Part shown: piece by piece, positions 35,486 to 43,614 of the stretch | Layout of the letters: each line of letters begins with the position of its first letter | Numbering within the stretch: the stretch's first letter is position 1 | NCBI GenBank assembly: GCA_963835525.1 | Contig: CAWIFM010000003.1 | Coordinates: forward strand, 372,001-436,000 | Length of the DNA stretch: 64,000 nucleotides | Reading direction: 5' to 3' | Origin: DASSUW01 sp963835525 | Lineage (GTDB): Bacteria > Actinomycetota > Thermoleophilia > Solirubrobacterales > Solirubrobacteraceae | The notes under the pieces: generated by a model | The model's input: only the letters and a program-made list of their open reading frames with translations | Database searches by the model: none | What the model was told of the DNA's origin: nothing | Position numbers and translations under genes: made by a program

Positions 35486-35815
35486 CTAGCGGTCGCGGTC
35501 GCGATCCCTGCCGCGACCGCGGTCGTCACGGTCGTCGCGGGACTCGCGGGTGTCGCCGACGTAGGGCAGCAGCGCGAGCTCGCGCGCCCGCTTGACCGCC
35601 GTGGCGACCTGGTTCTGGTGCCGGCGGCACGCGCCCGTGATCCGGCGCGACCGGATCTTCCCGCGGTCCGAGATGAACTTCCGCAGGGTGACGATGTCCT
35701 TGTAGTCGACGAACTCGACCTTGTCGCGGCAGTACGGGCAGGACTTGCGGCGCCCGCTGCCGGGCCCGCCCTTGCGATCTCGCCGGCGCGTCGGCCGGCT
35801 GCGCTGCTTTGCCAC
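35486..35815 (-). CDS. rpsR: 30S ribosomal protein bS18 with zinc-binding cysteines and an Arg-Asp tail
   Basis: 109 residues. Core CPYCRDKVEFVDYKD (residues about 26-40), LRKFISDRGKIRSRRITG, ACRRHQNQVATAVKRARELALLP. The C-P-Y-C and later A-C-R-R-H pattern marks the zinc-binding (C+) form, which is replaced by a cysteine-free form in zinc shortage in related bacteria. After residue 93 the protein carries an extra tail of about 16 residues made almost entirely of Arg, Asp and Gly, not present in standard S18. Confidence 0.95.
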   Translation of the reverse strand: MAKQRSRPTRRRDRKGGPGSGRRKSCPYCRDKVEFVDYKDIVTLRKFISDRGKIRSRRITGACRRHQNQVATAVKRARELALLPYVGDTRESRDDRDDRGRGRDRDRDR

Positions 35816-35917
35816 GTTCGAATACCTCGCTTGACTGCGTACAGAAGTTCGGCGGCCGCGCCGCGCACGGGCGACGACCGCCGAACAGGGTAGCGGAGCG
35901 AGGCCTGCGGGCCCCGT

Positions 35918-36397
35918 CTAGAAGGGAATGTCGTCGTCGCCCGCGCTGGAGCTGCCGCCGCCGGCGGCGGCGGGCGCGCCGGCGGGCGCGAAGTCGCTCG
36001 TGTCGGCCGGGACGTCCGACCGCGGCGTGAAGCCGTTGCCGCCGCCGCCCGCGTCGTCGCGGCCGCCGAGGAACTGCACGGCGTCGGCGATGATGTCGAT
36101 CGCCTGGCGCTTGTGGCCCTCCGGGGTGTCCCACTCACGCCACTCGAGGCGGCCGTCGATGGCGACCGGGCGGCCCTTGGAGAGGAAGCGCGCGCAGTTC
36201 TCGCCCTGGGCGCCCCAGACCGTCACGTCGAAGAAGTTCGGCTTGTCGACCCAGTCGCCGGACGACTGGTCCTTGCGGCGCGTGTTGCAGGCGACGCGCA
36301 GCGAGCAGACCGACATGCCGCTCGACGTGGAGCGCAACTCGGGATCGCGGGTGAGATTTCCGGTGATGATGACCCGGTTGATGTTGGTGGCGGCCAC
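35918..36397 (-). CDS. ssb: Single-stranded DNA-binding protein
   Basis: 159 residues. OB fold: INRVIITGNLTRDPELR (about 5-21), FFDVTVWGAQGENCARFL, GRPVAIDGRLEWREW; flexible Gly/Ala/Ser-rich linker and the acidic tip DDDIPF that recruits partner proteins. GTG 36397 was chosen because AAAGGAG lies 5 bases before it; an in-frame GTG at 36412 would place that site inside the gene. 128 bases separate it from rpsF, long for this cluster, so it may have its own promoter. Confidence 0.97.
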   Translation of the reverse strand: MAATNINRVIITGNLTRDPELRSTSSGMSVCSLRVACNTRRKDQSSGDWVDKPNFFDVTVWGAQGENCARFLSKGRPVAIDGRLEWREWDTPEGHKRQAIDIIADAVQFLGGRDDAGGGGNGFTPRSDVPADTSDFAPAGAPAAAGGGSSSAGDDDIPF

Positions 36398-36426
36398 AGG
36401 GGCTCCTTTCACACGACTCTCTAAAG

Positions 36427-36520
36427 CTCGGTGGCCGAGTCTAGGGGTGGGTTCGGAGCGAACCCGCGAACCGCGCGCAGATTGGGACGAAATCTTGACG
36501 AAGCCGGAACGAAGTCCGGC
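36427..36520 (-). promoter_or_regulatory. Structured rpsF-ssb spacer with three hairpins
   Basis: The 128-base gap between rpsF and ssb contains three perfect inverted repeats: CTCGG-TGG-CCGAG (from 36427), GGGTTCG-GAG-CGAACCC (36449-36465) and GCCGGA-ACGAAG-TCCGGC (36503-36520). They could attenuate transcription after rpsF, hold a regulatory RNA fold, or frame a separate ssb promoter. Known autoregulation by S6:S18 acts on the rpsF leader in other bacteria; a link here is speculative. Confidence 0.4.
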
Positions 36521-36525
36521 AACGA

Positions 36526-36900
36526 CTACTCGGTCTCGTCGATCTCGGGGGCCGGCGTGACCGCGGCCATGGCGGCGGGGCGCAGGTCCGGAGGCGGAGG
36601 CGTGCCCGGGCGGAGCTTGATGATCCGGAAGCGCAGGATGCCGTCCGTGATCTTCAGGTTGTGGTCCAGCTGCTCGAGCAGCGAGGACGGGCCGCGGAAC
36701 TGGAGCAGGTGGTAGTCGGCCTCGGTGTGCTTGCGCACCTCGTAGACCGTGGTGCGGTTGCCCCAGTCGTGCCGGCCGACGATCTCGCCCGCGCGATCGA
36801 TCGCGTCCTCGACGTTCGCGAGGATCGTGTCGCGCCGCTCCTGCTCGATCGTGGTATCGAGTAGCAGGATGAGGTCGTAAAGGGGTGCTTCGCTGGCCAT
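36526..36900 (-). CDS. rpsF: 30S ribosomal protein bS6
   Basis: 124 residues. YDLILLLDTTIEQERRDTIL (about 8-27), DWGNRTTVYEVRKHTEADYHLLQFRG and ITDGILRFRIIKL are standard S6 elements; a Pro/Ala/Glu-rich tail follows. It is the first gene of the rpsF-ssb-rpsR-rplI-dnaB-loader run. TACCAT lies 9 bases before the ATG, so the leader is very short or absent. Confidence 0.96.
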   Translation of the reverse strand: MASEAPLYDLILLLDTTIEQERRDTILANVEDAIDRAGEIVGRHDWGNRTTVYEVRKHTEADYHLLQFRGPSSLLEQLDHNLKITDGILRFRIIKLRPGTPPPPDLRPAAMAAVTPAPEIDETE

Positions 36901-36957
36901 GCGGCGGCGATGGTAGCAGCGCGGGGCGAGCCCGCAGCCGCCTGACCTACCCCTTCC

Positions 36958-37398
36958 ATGCACCAACGAGTGCGCTGGGAGAACGTCATGCGGGCGGCCG
37001 CCGCGAGCCTGCTTCTCGCCATGGTCGTGGCGTGGCCACGCCTGGCGCCGCCCGAGCCCGCGCTGCCGGCGCCCGAGGCGGCTCCGCTGGCCGGCGAGGC
37101 GCCCGCGGACCCTCCGCCGCCGCCGCGAGTTCGTGAGCCGGCGCGACCACGCGAGGCACCCGCGCGCGTGAAGGGTGGCCGCCGCGTGCGGGCCGCGAAG
37201 AGGCGGAGCCGCGTGAGGAGTCGGATCGAGCGGCCGCGGAAGGCGAGGACGCGGCACCGGCGTGCGCCGCACGGCGAAGAGCCGGCGACGCCCGTGCGCG
37301 CGAACGGCACGGAGCCGGCGGCCGGTGGTGGCACGAACGGCGACTTCGCGCCGCCGCCCGATCCGGCGCAGGCCGAGTTCGGCTTCGAGAACGGCTAG
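36958..37398 (+). CDS. Hypothetical protein: N-terminal helix, Pro/Arg/Ala-rich
   Basis: 146 residues, not recognised. Residues about 5-30 (RVRWENVMRAAAASLLLAM) form one hydrophobic segment with a basic N side, a membrane anchor or signal; the rest is low-complexity Pro/Ala/Arg (about 35-110) and ends in a Gly/Asp-rich segment, DPAQAEFGFENG. An ATG at 36988 has a GGGAG 6-7 bases upstream and is an alternative start. The composition suggests an envelope-facing linker protein. The TAG stop shares CTAG with the convergent trehalose synthase gene. Confidence 0.6.
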   Translation: MHQRVRWENVMRAAAASLLLAMVVAWPRLAPPEPALPAPEAAPLAGEAPADPPPPPRVREPARPREAPARVKGGRRVRAAKRRSRVRSRIERPRKARTRHRRAPHGEEPATPVRANGTEPAAGGGTNGDFAPPPDPAQAEFGFENG

Positions 37399-38862
37399 GC
37401 CGAAGCCGCCGCGCCCCGAGCCTTGGCGCGGATGTCCGAGATCTGCTCGTCGATCCAGTCACCCGGGTCGCGCGAGGTGACGATCTCCTTGAGCCCCGCG
37501 GCCCGCCGCGCCCGCCCCTCCTGCGACATGGTCAGCGCGGAGAAGATCGCGTCCGCCAGCTCCTGCACGTCGAACGGGTTGACCGACAGCGCGAACTCGC
37601 CCAGCTCCTCGTGCGCGCCCGTGTTCTCGCTCAGGATCGAGACCCCGTTGCGCTCGTTCACCAACGGCCCTTCCTTGGCCACCAGGTTCATGCCGTCGAA
37701 CATGGCGTTGACCATCATCACGTCGTAGTGCTTGTACGAGGCGACCGCTTCCTCCAGGTCGTCGCGCAGCTTCAGGTCGATCGGCATCCAGTCCGGCGTC
37801 CCGTGCCGGTGGTTGACCACCGCCACGAGCGCCTCGATCTTCTCCAGGTACTCCGCGTACTCGGGCACGTCGGTCCGCGATGGCATGAGCTGAGCCGTGA
37901 AGGTGATCCGCTCGGCGAACTCCGGGTGCTGCTCGAGGAAGATGTCGAACGCCGTGAACCCGCGCAGCACGTTCTTCGAGAGGTCGGCGCGGTCGACGCG
38001 CAGGATCGAGTACTCGCGCCGGCGCCGCCTGATCTCCTCCTCGAATGCGGCCACCCCGTCGCGGCGCGCCACCGCCCGCGTGGCCTCGTAGTCGATCGGC
38101 AGCGGGTAGGCCCGCACCCACACCTCGCGGTCCTCGCAGACGACCACGCCGCGCTCCATGTCGACCTCGAGGTCCAGCAGGTCCCGGCAGCACTGCAGGA
38201 AGTTCCGCCGGTACGAGCGCGTGTGGAACCCGACGATGTCGTTGGCCAGCAGCCCGTAGAAGATCTCGTCGCGGATCCGCGGAGGGCAGCACGCGCCAGG
38301 AGTCCGACTGGGTCCACGGGATGTGCACGAAGTGGTGCAGGAAGACGTCCGGCCGCTCCGCGCGCACCATCGCCGGCAGCGTGTAGAGCTGGTAGTCGTG
38401 GACCATGACGACCGGCTCGTCCTGGCCCTCGATCTCCTCCAGGACCGCCGACGCCAGGTCGCGGTTGACGACCTGGTAGCCGTTCTCGTAGGCGTCGACC
38501 TCGTGGCGGCGGATGTCCGGCGCGTTGCTCTGGTCCCACAGGTAGTGCTGGATGAACCAGAGCATCGGGTTCGCGAAGATGTTGTAGAAGCGGTCGTAGG
38601 CCTCGGCATCGGAGGCGACGAAGCGCACGTGGTAGGTGCCGCCCTCGGGCGCTTCGACCTCGATCGGCCGGCCGCCGTGCTCCTCCGCGGCCTCCACGTC
38701 GCCCTCGGTCATCGCCGATGCGATCCAGATCGCGTCGCGGTGGGACGCGAGTCCCGTCAGGGCGGTCACCAGCCCGCCGGTGCCGCGCTTGACCGATCCG
38801 TCCTCCTCGTATGAGACAGGACCTCGGTTGGAGACCAGGACCAGCGGCTGGGACGAGCCCAT
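37395..38862 (-). CDS. otsA: Trehalose-6-phosphate synthase-like GT20 glycosyltransferase, interrupted by one extra base
   Basis: OtsA-family enzyme making trehalose 6-phosphate from UDP-glucose and glucose 6-phosphate. N part: LVLVSNRGPVSY, GTGGLVTALTGLA, VVMVHDYQLYTLPAMVR, VFLHHFVHIPW. C part, in the next frame: IRDEIFYGLLANDIVGFHTRSY, YPLPIDYEATRA, LRVDRADLSKNVLRGFTAFD, MFDGMNLVAKEGPLVNERNG. The frame changes at 38283, where one extra base interrupts WRVLP-PRIRDEIF. Corrected length is about 488 residues, normal. Its ATG overlaps the upstream TreT-like stop (TGATG). Confidence 0.87.
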
Positions 38863-40091
38863 CAGAGCACCTCGTGGAAGATCTTCAGATAGTCGCGCAG
38901 GTAGCGCGGCGTGAGGAAATGCTCGCGCACGTGCTCCTTGCCGCGCAGGCCCAGCGATCTGCCGAGGCCTGGGTCATCGAGGATGGCAGCCACACGCGAG
39001 GCGCACTCCTCGACGCTGTCGACGAGGTAGCCGGTCTCGCCGTCCTGCACCTGCAGCGGGATCCCGCCGACGTTGCCGCCGATGAACGGCCGGCCCTTCC
39101 ACAGCGCCTCGCTCACCGTCAGGCCGAACCCCTCGCGGGTCGACTTCTGGATCACGACGTCCGATAGCGACTGGAAGGCGTTGACCTCGATCGAGCCCAC
39201 GTTGTTGAAGTTGTTGAGGATGTGGATGTCCGGGTCGCCCTCGGCGTGGGCGAGCGTCGAGTTGTAGAAGTCCCAGCCCTCGGGGTCGTCGGAGGCCATC
39301 GAGCCCACCAGCGCGAGCTGCACCTCGGGCCGCTCCTGCTTCACCAGCCGGTACGCGTCGATCACCCCCAGCGGGTCCTTCCAGGGGTCGAACCGTGAGA
39401 CCTGGCAGATCATCGGGCGCTCCACGTCGATCCCGAACTGCTTGCAGACGTACATCGCGTCCTCGAGCGACAGCGCCATGTTCTTGGGCGCGAGCGGGTC
39501 GATGGCCGGGGGCACGATGTTCACGTTCCCGTTCATCCCCGCCGGCACGTAGCCGGCGACGTGGAAGAGGGTCTGCGGATAGCCCTCGATGTACGGGAGC
39601 AGCTGCTCCATCGTCGCAGGATTGGGCGTCGAGACGTCGATGTGGCAGCGCCACACCCAGCCCTCCGCCTTCTCCGGCACGAGCTTGTAGAGCGCGGCCG
39701 GCTGGGGATCGTGGACGATGCACACGTCCCACCCGCGCGCGAGCTCGCGCGCGTTCATCTCGTTGTACTGCGACCAGGTCGCCCACTGGTCCTCGGTGAG
39801 GTCCTGCGGGTTGCCCTGGAGCGCGTTGTGCATGATCTTCGTGGCGTTGAAGAACTCCTCGCGCCCGTAGATCACCTGCCACTCGACGTCGAGCCCGACG
39901 TCGCGCATGAGCGGCACCAGCGTGTAGAGGATCTCCGAGACGCCGCCGCCGAACGCCGTCGCGCTCAGGTGGACGACGCGGCGCCCTTTGAGCGGCTCCG
40001 CGAGCTCACGGATCTCGTCGACGAGCGAGCGTCCTACGAGATGCGTGTAGTCCGCCAGGCTCTTGCCGGCCACCGCGACGGGTTGGAGCAC
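38862..40091 (-). CDS. treT: TreT-type trehalose glycosyltransferring synthase (GT4)
   Basis: 409 residues, GT-B fold. VVHLSATAFGGGVSEILYTL (about 39-58), then WQVIYGREEFFNATKIMHNALQ, VHDPQPAALYK, MICQVSRFDPWKDPLGVIDAY, and the donor site STREGFGLTVSEALWKGRPF with GGNVGGIP (about 312-345). TreT makes trehalose directly from NDP-glucose and glucose; trehalose phosphorylase-like activity is the alternative in this subfamily. TAGGTT lies 6 bases before the GTG, so the operon is probably leaderless. Confidence 0.88.
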   Translation of the reverse strand: MLQPVAVAGKSLADYTHLVGRSLVDEIRELAEPLKGRRVVHLSATAFGGGVSEILYTLVPLMRDVGLDVEWQVIYGREEFFNATKIMHNALQGNPQDLTEDQWATWSQYNEMNARELARGWDVCIVHDPQPAALYKLVPEKAEGWVWRCHIDVSTPNPATMEQLLPYIEGYPQTLFHVAGYVPAGMNGNVNIVPPAIDPLAPKNMALSLEDAMYVCKQFGIDVERPMICQVSRFDPWKDPLGVIDAYRLVKQERPEVQLALVGSMASDDPEGWDFYNSTLAHAEGDPDIHILNNFNNVGSIEVNAFQSLSDVVIQKSTREGFGLTVSEALWKGRPFIGGNVGGIPLQVQDGETGYLVDSVEECASRVAAILDDPGLGRSLGLRGKEHVREHFLTPRYLRDYLKIFHEVL

Positions 40092-40100
40092 GCCTCAAAC

Positions 40101-41264
40101 CTATCCGCCGACCCGGCCGAGCGGGCGCTCGCCGAGCTTGACCTTGATCTCCTGCGTCTCTCCGTCGCGGTGGACCTCGACCGGCACCTCTTCGCCCGGC
40201 TCGTACGCGGAGATCAGCTGGGCGAGCTGCGAGGAGTCCTCGACGGGCTTGCCGTCGATCTTGGTGATGACGTCGCCGCCGGGCCGGAAGGCCCGCGCCT
40301 GGAAGGTCACCTCGCTGCCGCCGCCGCGGATCCCGGCATCCTCGGCGGGGCCGCCGGGGTTGACATTCTGTACCCAGGCGCCCTGCTCGACGTCCAGCTC
40401 GAAGCGGTCCACGAGCTGGGGGTAGAGCTCGACCGAGGAGACCCCGAGGTAGGCGTAGCGCGCCTCGCCGTCGTCGCGCAGCTTGTCGATCGAGCGCTTG
40501 ACGGCGTCGACCGGCACCGCGAAGCCGACGCCCTCACCGCCGCCGGAGGTGGACTTGATCTGCTGGTTGATGCCGATCACGCGGCCCTCGCCGTCCACCA
40601 GCGGGCCGCCGGAGTTGCCGGGGTTGATCGCCGCGTCGGTCTGGAACGCGCCCGCGATGTCGAAGCTGGTCAGCGAGCCGATCGAGCGGTCGATCGCCGA
40701 GATCACCCCGACCGAGAGCGACTGGCGCTCGCCGAACGGCGAGCCGATCGCCGCCACGGGCTCGCCGACCTCGACGCTCGCGCTCTCGCCGAGCGGCAGC
40801 GGGCGCAGCTTGAGGCCCTTCGGGTCGATCTTGAGCAGCGCGATGTCGGCGTTCGGGTCGGCCCCGACGATCTCGGCCTCGACCTGGTTGCCGTCGGCGA
40901 ACTCGACGTAGACCTCCCTCGCGCGCGAGACCGCCTCGCCCTCGCCGGTCGTGACGACGTGCGCGTTGGTGACGACCTCGCCCTCGCCGTTGAGCACGAA
41001 GCCGGACCCCACGCCGCCGCCGCCCTGCTCGAGCGAGTCGAGCCCGCCGGCCTCGAACAGCGACAGCACGGTGACCACGCCGGGCGCCTCGCTCTCGTAG
41101 ATCGCCTTCGGGTCGAAGCCGCCCTCCTGGCCGGAGTTCTCGATGACCTCGACGCGCGTGGTCTCGGCCTTGCTGGAATCGCCGCTCGCGGTGTCCTTGT
41201 CGTCGCCGCCCCCACCGCAGCCGGCGAGCGCGACCAGCGCCAATACGATCGCCGCGCGCCTCAT
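40101..41264 (-). CDS. HtrA/DegP-family serine protease lipoprotein with PDZ domain
   Basis: 387 residues. Lipoprotein signal with lipobox LAGC (Cys near 16), Gly/Asp-rich linker, trypsin-like domain with triad His in VVTNAHVV (about 98-105), Asp in ADIALLK and Ser in NPGNSGGPLV (about 215-224). A C-terminal PDZ domain (about 285-380) includes GAWVQNVNPGGPAEDAGI. An extracytoplasmic quality-control protease. It lies downstream of the sensor kinase gene with 4-base overlap, a common HtrA/two-component arrangement. Confidence 0.94.
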   Translation of the reverse strand: MRRAAIVLALVALAGCGGGGDDKDTASGDSSKAETTRVEVIENSGQEGGFDPKAIYESEAPGVVTVLSLFEAGGLDSLEQGGGGVGSGFVLNGEGEVVTNAHVVTTGEGEAVSRAREVYVEFADGNQVEAEIVGADPNADIALLKIDPKGLKLRPLPLGESASVEVGEPVAAIGSPFGERQSLSVGVISAIDRSIGSLTSFDIAGAFQTDAAINPGNSGGPLVDGEGRVIGINQQIKSTSGGGEGVGFAVPVDAVKRSIDKLRDDGEARYAYLGVSSVELYPQLVDRFELDVEQGAWVQNVNPGGPAEDAGIRGGGSEVTFQARAFRPGGDVITKIDGKPVEDSSQLAQLISAYEPGEEVPVEVHRDGETQEIKVKLGERPLGRVGG

Positions 41265-42688
41265 CCCGGCAGCACCAGCGAGAAGGTCGTCGAGCCCGGA
41301 ACGGACCGCACGGTCAGGCGGCCCTGCATCCGCTCGGCCAGCTCGCGCGCGATCGCCAGGCCGAGCCCCGCGCCCTGGGCCTCCTCGTTGGAGGTGAAGA
41401 ACGGTTCGAAGATATGAGGCATGTTCTGTCGCTTTATCCCCAGGCCGAGGTCGGACACTTCGAGTCGCACGTGCCCGTTCCGGCGGGCTGCTGAAACCCG
41501 CACACCAGTTCCCGCGGGGGTGTGCACCAGCGCATTGTCGAGCAGGATACGAAGCACCTGGGCCACCCGCTCGGGATCGCAGTCGAGCTCGATCGGCTCG
41601 TCGGGGAGGTCGAGCGCCACCGGCGAGTCGTGCCGCTGGGCGGCCGGCGTGAACTCGCCGGCGACCTCGCGCGCGAGCTGACCGACGTCGGTCGGCTCCG
41701 GCCGCAGCTCCAGCGCGCCGGACTCCAGCCGCGACAGGTCGAGCAGCTCGGTGGCCAGCTTGCGCATGCGATCGACCTGGCCGCGCAGCTGGTCGAGGAA
41801 CTGCCGCCGGGTCTCCTCGTCGAGGTCCTCGTCGGCCAGCAGCTCGAGGAAGCCGCCGAGCGAGAAGATCGGCGTGCGGAGCTCGTGCGAGGCCGAGGCG
41901 ATGAACTGCTTGCGCGCCCGGTCGAGCCGCGCGAGCTGGTTCTGCATGTCGTCGAAGGCGGCGGCCAGCTGGCCGAGCTCGTCGTCGGAGTCGGCCCGGA
42001 TCGGGTTCGAGAAGTCGCCGGCTGCGACCTTGCGGGCGGCCTGCTCGAGCCGGCCGACGCGCTGCGAAAGGGCGCGCGCGACCAGGTAGCCGGCCAGCAG
42101 CGCGACCGCGAGCGCGATGCCGCCGGAGAGCAGGATCTGGCGCCGGATCAGGCTCACGTTGTCCTCGACCTCGTCGAGCGAGTCGGCGAAGACCGCGACG
42201 CCCTCGACCTTGTCGTCCTTGATCAGCGGGTAGGCGACGACGGCCTGCCGGCCGGCCCCGGTGGTCATCGTGGCCGCGACCGGGCGCCGGGCGGCGACGG
42301 CCTCGTTGGCCAGCGCGCTCACGTCCGACTCCGAGACGCCGCCGTCGGGCGCCGAATCGATCTTGATGGCCACCGCCTGCGGGCTCCCGCGGAGGACGTC
42401 GAGGATCAGCACCTCGGCGCTGGAGCGCACCGCCGCGGCGCTGACGCGGGTCTCCGGCAGCACGGGGGCCTCGGGCGAGCGCGCGGTGTCGGGCACGTAG
42501 CCCTCGGCGAAGCCGGTCCTCCCGTCGACGTTCGTGCGCGCATCGGCCTGCAGCCGGTCGAGCTTCTGCTCCTGGAGCCGCTCCTCCAGCCGCGGCGTCA
42601 CGGTCAGGTAGATCGTGCCGACGGCGCCGAACACGATGAGCCCGAACACGACCGCCAGCCGGTTGCGCAGCGACCGCAGGCCGAGCAT
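41261..42688 (-). CDS. Two-component sensor histidine kinase (OmpR-type partner)
   Basis: 475 residues. Helix 1 (about 12-32), external sensor domain (about 35-180), helix 2 (about 190-212), HAMP (about 212-265), then the H-box ASASHELRTPIFSLGGFLEL (about 268-287), N-box RILLDNALVHTPAGTG and G-boxes DLGLGIKRQNMPHIFEPFF and GLGLAIARELAER. Similar to envelope-stress kinases of the MprB/CseC type. Its regulator lies 9 bases upstream and the HtrA gene overlaps downstream. Confidence 0.95.
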   Translation of the reverse strand: MLGLRSLRNRLAVVFGLIVFGAVGTIYLTVTPRLEERLQEQKLDRLQADARTNVDGRTGFAEGYVPDTARSPEAPVLPETRVSAAAVRSSAEVLILDVLRGSPQAVAIKIDSAPDGGVSESDVSALANEAVAARRPVAATMTTGAGRQAVVAYPLIKDDKVEGVAVFADSLDEVEDNVSLIRRQILLSGGIALAVALLAGYLVARALSQRVGRLEQAARKVAAGDFSNPIRADSDDELGQLAAAFDDMQNQLARLDRARKQFIASASHELRTPIFSLGGFLELLADEDLDEETRRQFLDQLRGQVDRMRKLATELLDLSRLESGALELRPEPTDVGQLAREVAGEFTPAAQRHDSPVALDLPDEPIELDCDPERVAQVLRILLDNALVHTPAGTGVRVSAARRNGHVRLEVSDLGLGIKRQNMPHIFEPFFTSNEEAQGAGLGLAIARELAERMQGRLTVRSVPGSTTFSLVLPG

Positions 42689-42697
42689 TGGGCTAAC

Positions 42698-43408
42698 TCA
42701 GTCCTCGTCGTCTCGGAACCGGTAGCCGACCCCGCGCACCGTGAACAGGTACTCGGGCTCCTTGGGGTCGGTCTCGATCTTCTCGCGCAGGTGCCGGATG
42801 TGGACGTCGATGGTGCGGGGGTCGCGGTACGCCGAGTCGCCCCACACGCGCGAGAGCAGCATGTCGCGCGTGAAGACGCGGCCGGGTGAGCGGGCGAGCG
42901 CGGTGAGGATCTCGAACTCGACGAAGGTGGTCGCCACGTTGTCGCCGTCGCGGGTCACCGTCCGCTTCACCGAGTCGATCCGCAGGCCGCGGACCTCGAT
43001 CGGCTGCTCGTCGTCCGTCTCCGGCTGCGCCATGCCGGCGCGCCGCAGCGCGGCCTTCACGCGCGAGCGGAACTCGCGCATCGAGAACGGCTTGGTGATG
43101 TAGTCGTCGGCCCCCAGCTCGAGGCCGAGCACCTTGTCGATCTCCTCGGACTTGGCCGTGAGCATGATGATCGGGACCGTCGAGCCCTTGGCGCGCAGGC
43201 GCTTGCAGACCTCGAGCCCGTCCATCCGCGGCAGCATCAGGTCCAGCACCACCAGATCGAACTGCTGCTCACCGAACCGAGCGAGCGCCTCGCGGCCGTC
43301 GGACGCCTGCACGACCTCGTAGCCGTCACGCTGCAGCGGGAAGGACAGCAGCGTCTGGATCGGCTGCTCGTCGTCGACCAGCAGGATCCTTGGTGCACGA
43401 TCGGCCAT
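42698..43408 (-). CDS. OmpR/PhoB-family response regulator
   Basis: 236 residues. Receiver ILLVDDEQPIQTLLSFPL with acceptor Asp in LVVLDLMLPRMDG (near residue 56), Thr in IIMLTAKSEE, Lys in YITKPF. Winged helix C terminus: FVEFEILTALARSPGRVFTR, RTIDVHIRHLREKIE, VRGVGYRF. First gene of the regulator-kinase-HtrA operon. The 206-base gap to the divergent M28-like gene should hold its promoter; TATCCT on the minus strand 14 bases before the ATG is a candidate -10. No other feature was seen in the gap. Confidence 0.95.
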   Translation of the reverse strand: MADRAPRILLVDDEQPIQTLLSFPLQRDGYEVVQASDGREALARFGEQQFDLVVLDLMLPRMDGLEVCKRLRAKGSTVPIIMLTAKSEEIDKVLGLELGADDYITKPFSMREFRSRVKAALRRAGMAQPETDDEQPIEVRGLRIDSVKRTVTRDGDNVATTFVEFEILTALARSPGRVFTRDMLLSRVWGDSAYRDPRTIDVHIRHLREKIETDPKEPEYLFTVRGVGYRFRDDED

Positions 43409-43614
43409 AGCGCTTCAGGGTCGAGGATAGTGAGAGGTACCCTCGGGTTCGTGCACGCGTCCAGAATTTCGACGGGTTCTGGCGGGCCCCGGCCGCGTCT
43501 GCCGGCACCCGGCATCCGGTCACGTGCCACCAGCATGCTCGCGGATGCCGTGCACCGGCAGACACGACCGGGACGCCGCCAGGCGACCCGCCGAACTTCC
43601 GGACACGCGCACTA

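Noticed and set aside
36449..36465. LexA (SOS) box before ssb
   Set aside because: The repeat is GTTCG-N3-CGAAC, whereas the actinobacterial SOS box is CGAAC-N4-GTTCG; the half-sites are in the wrong orientation, so it is listed only as a hairpin.
37080..37300. Repeat array or CRISPR-like region in the Pro/Arg/Ala-rich gene
   Set aside because: The repetition is at the amino-acid composition level and irregular; no direct repeats with spacers were found anywhere in the window.
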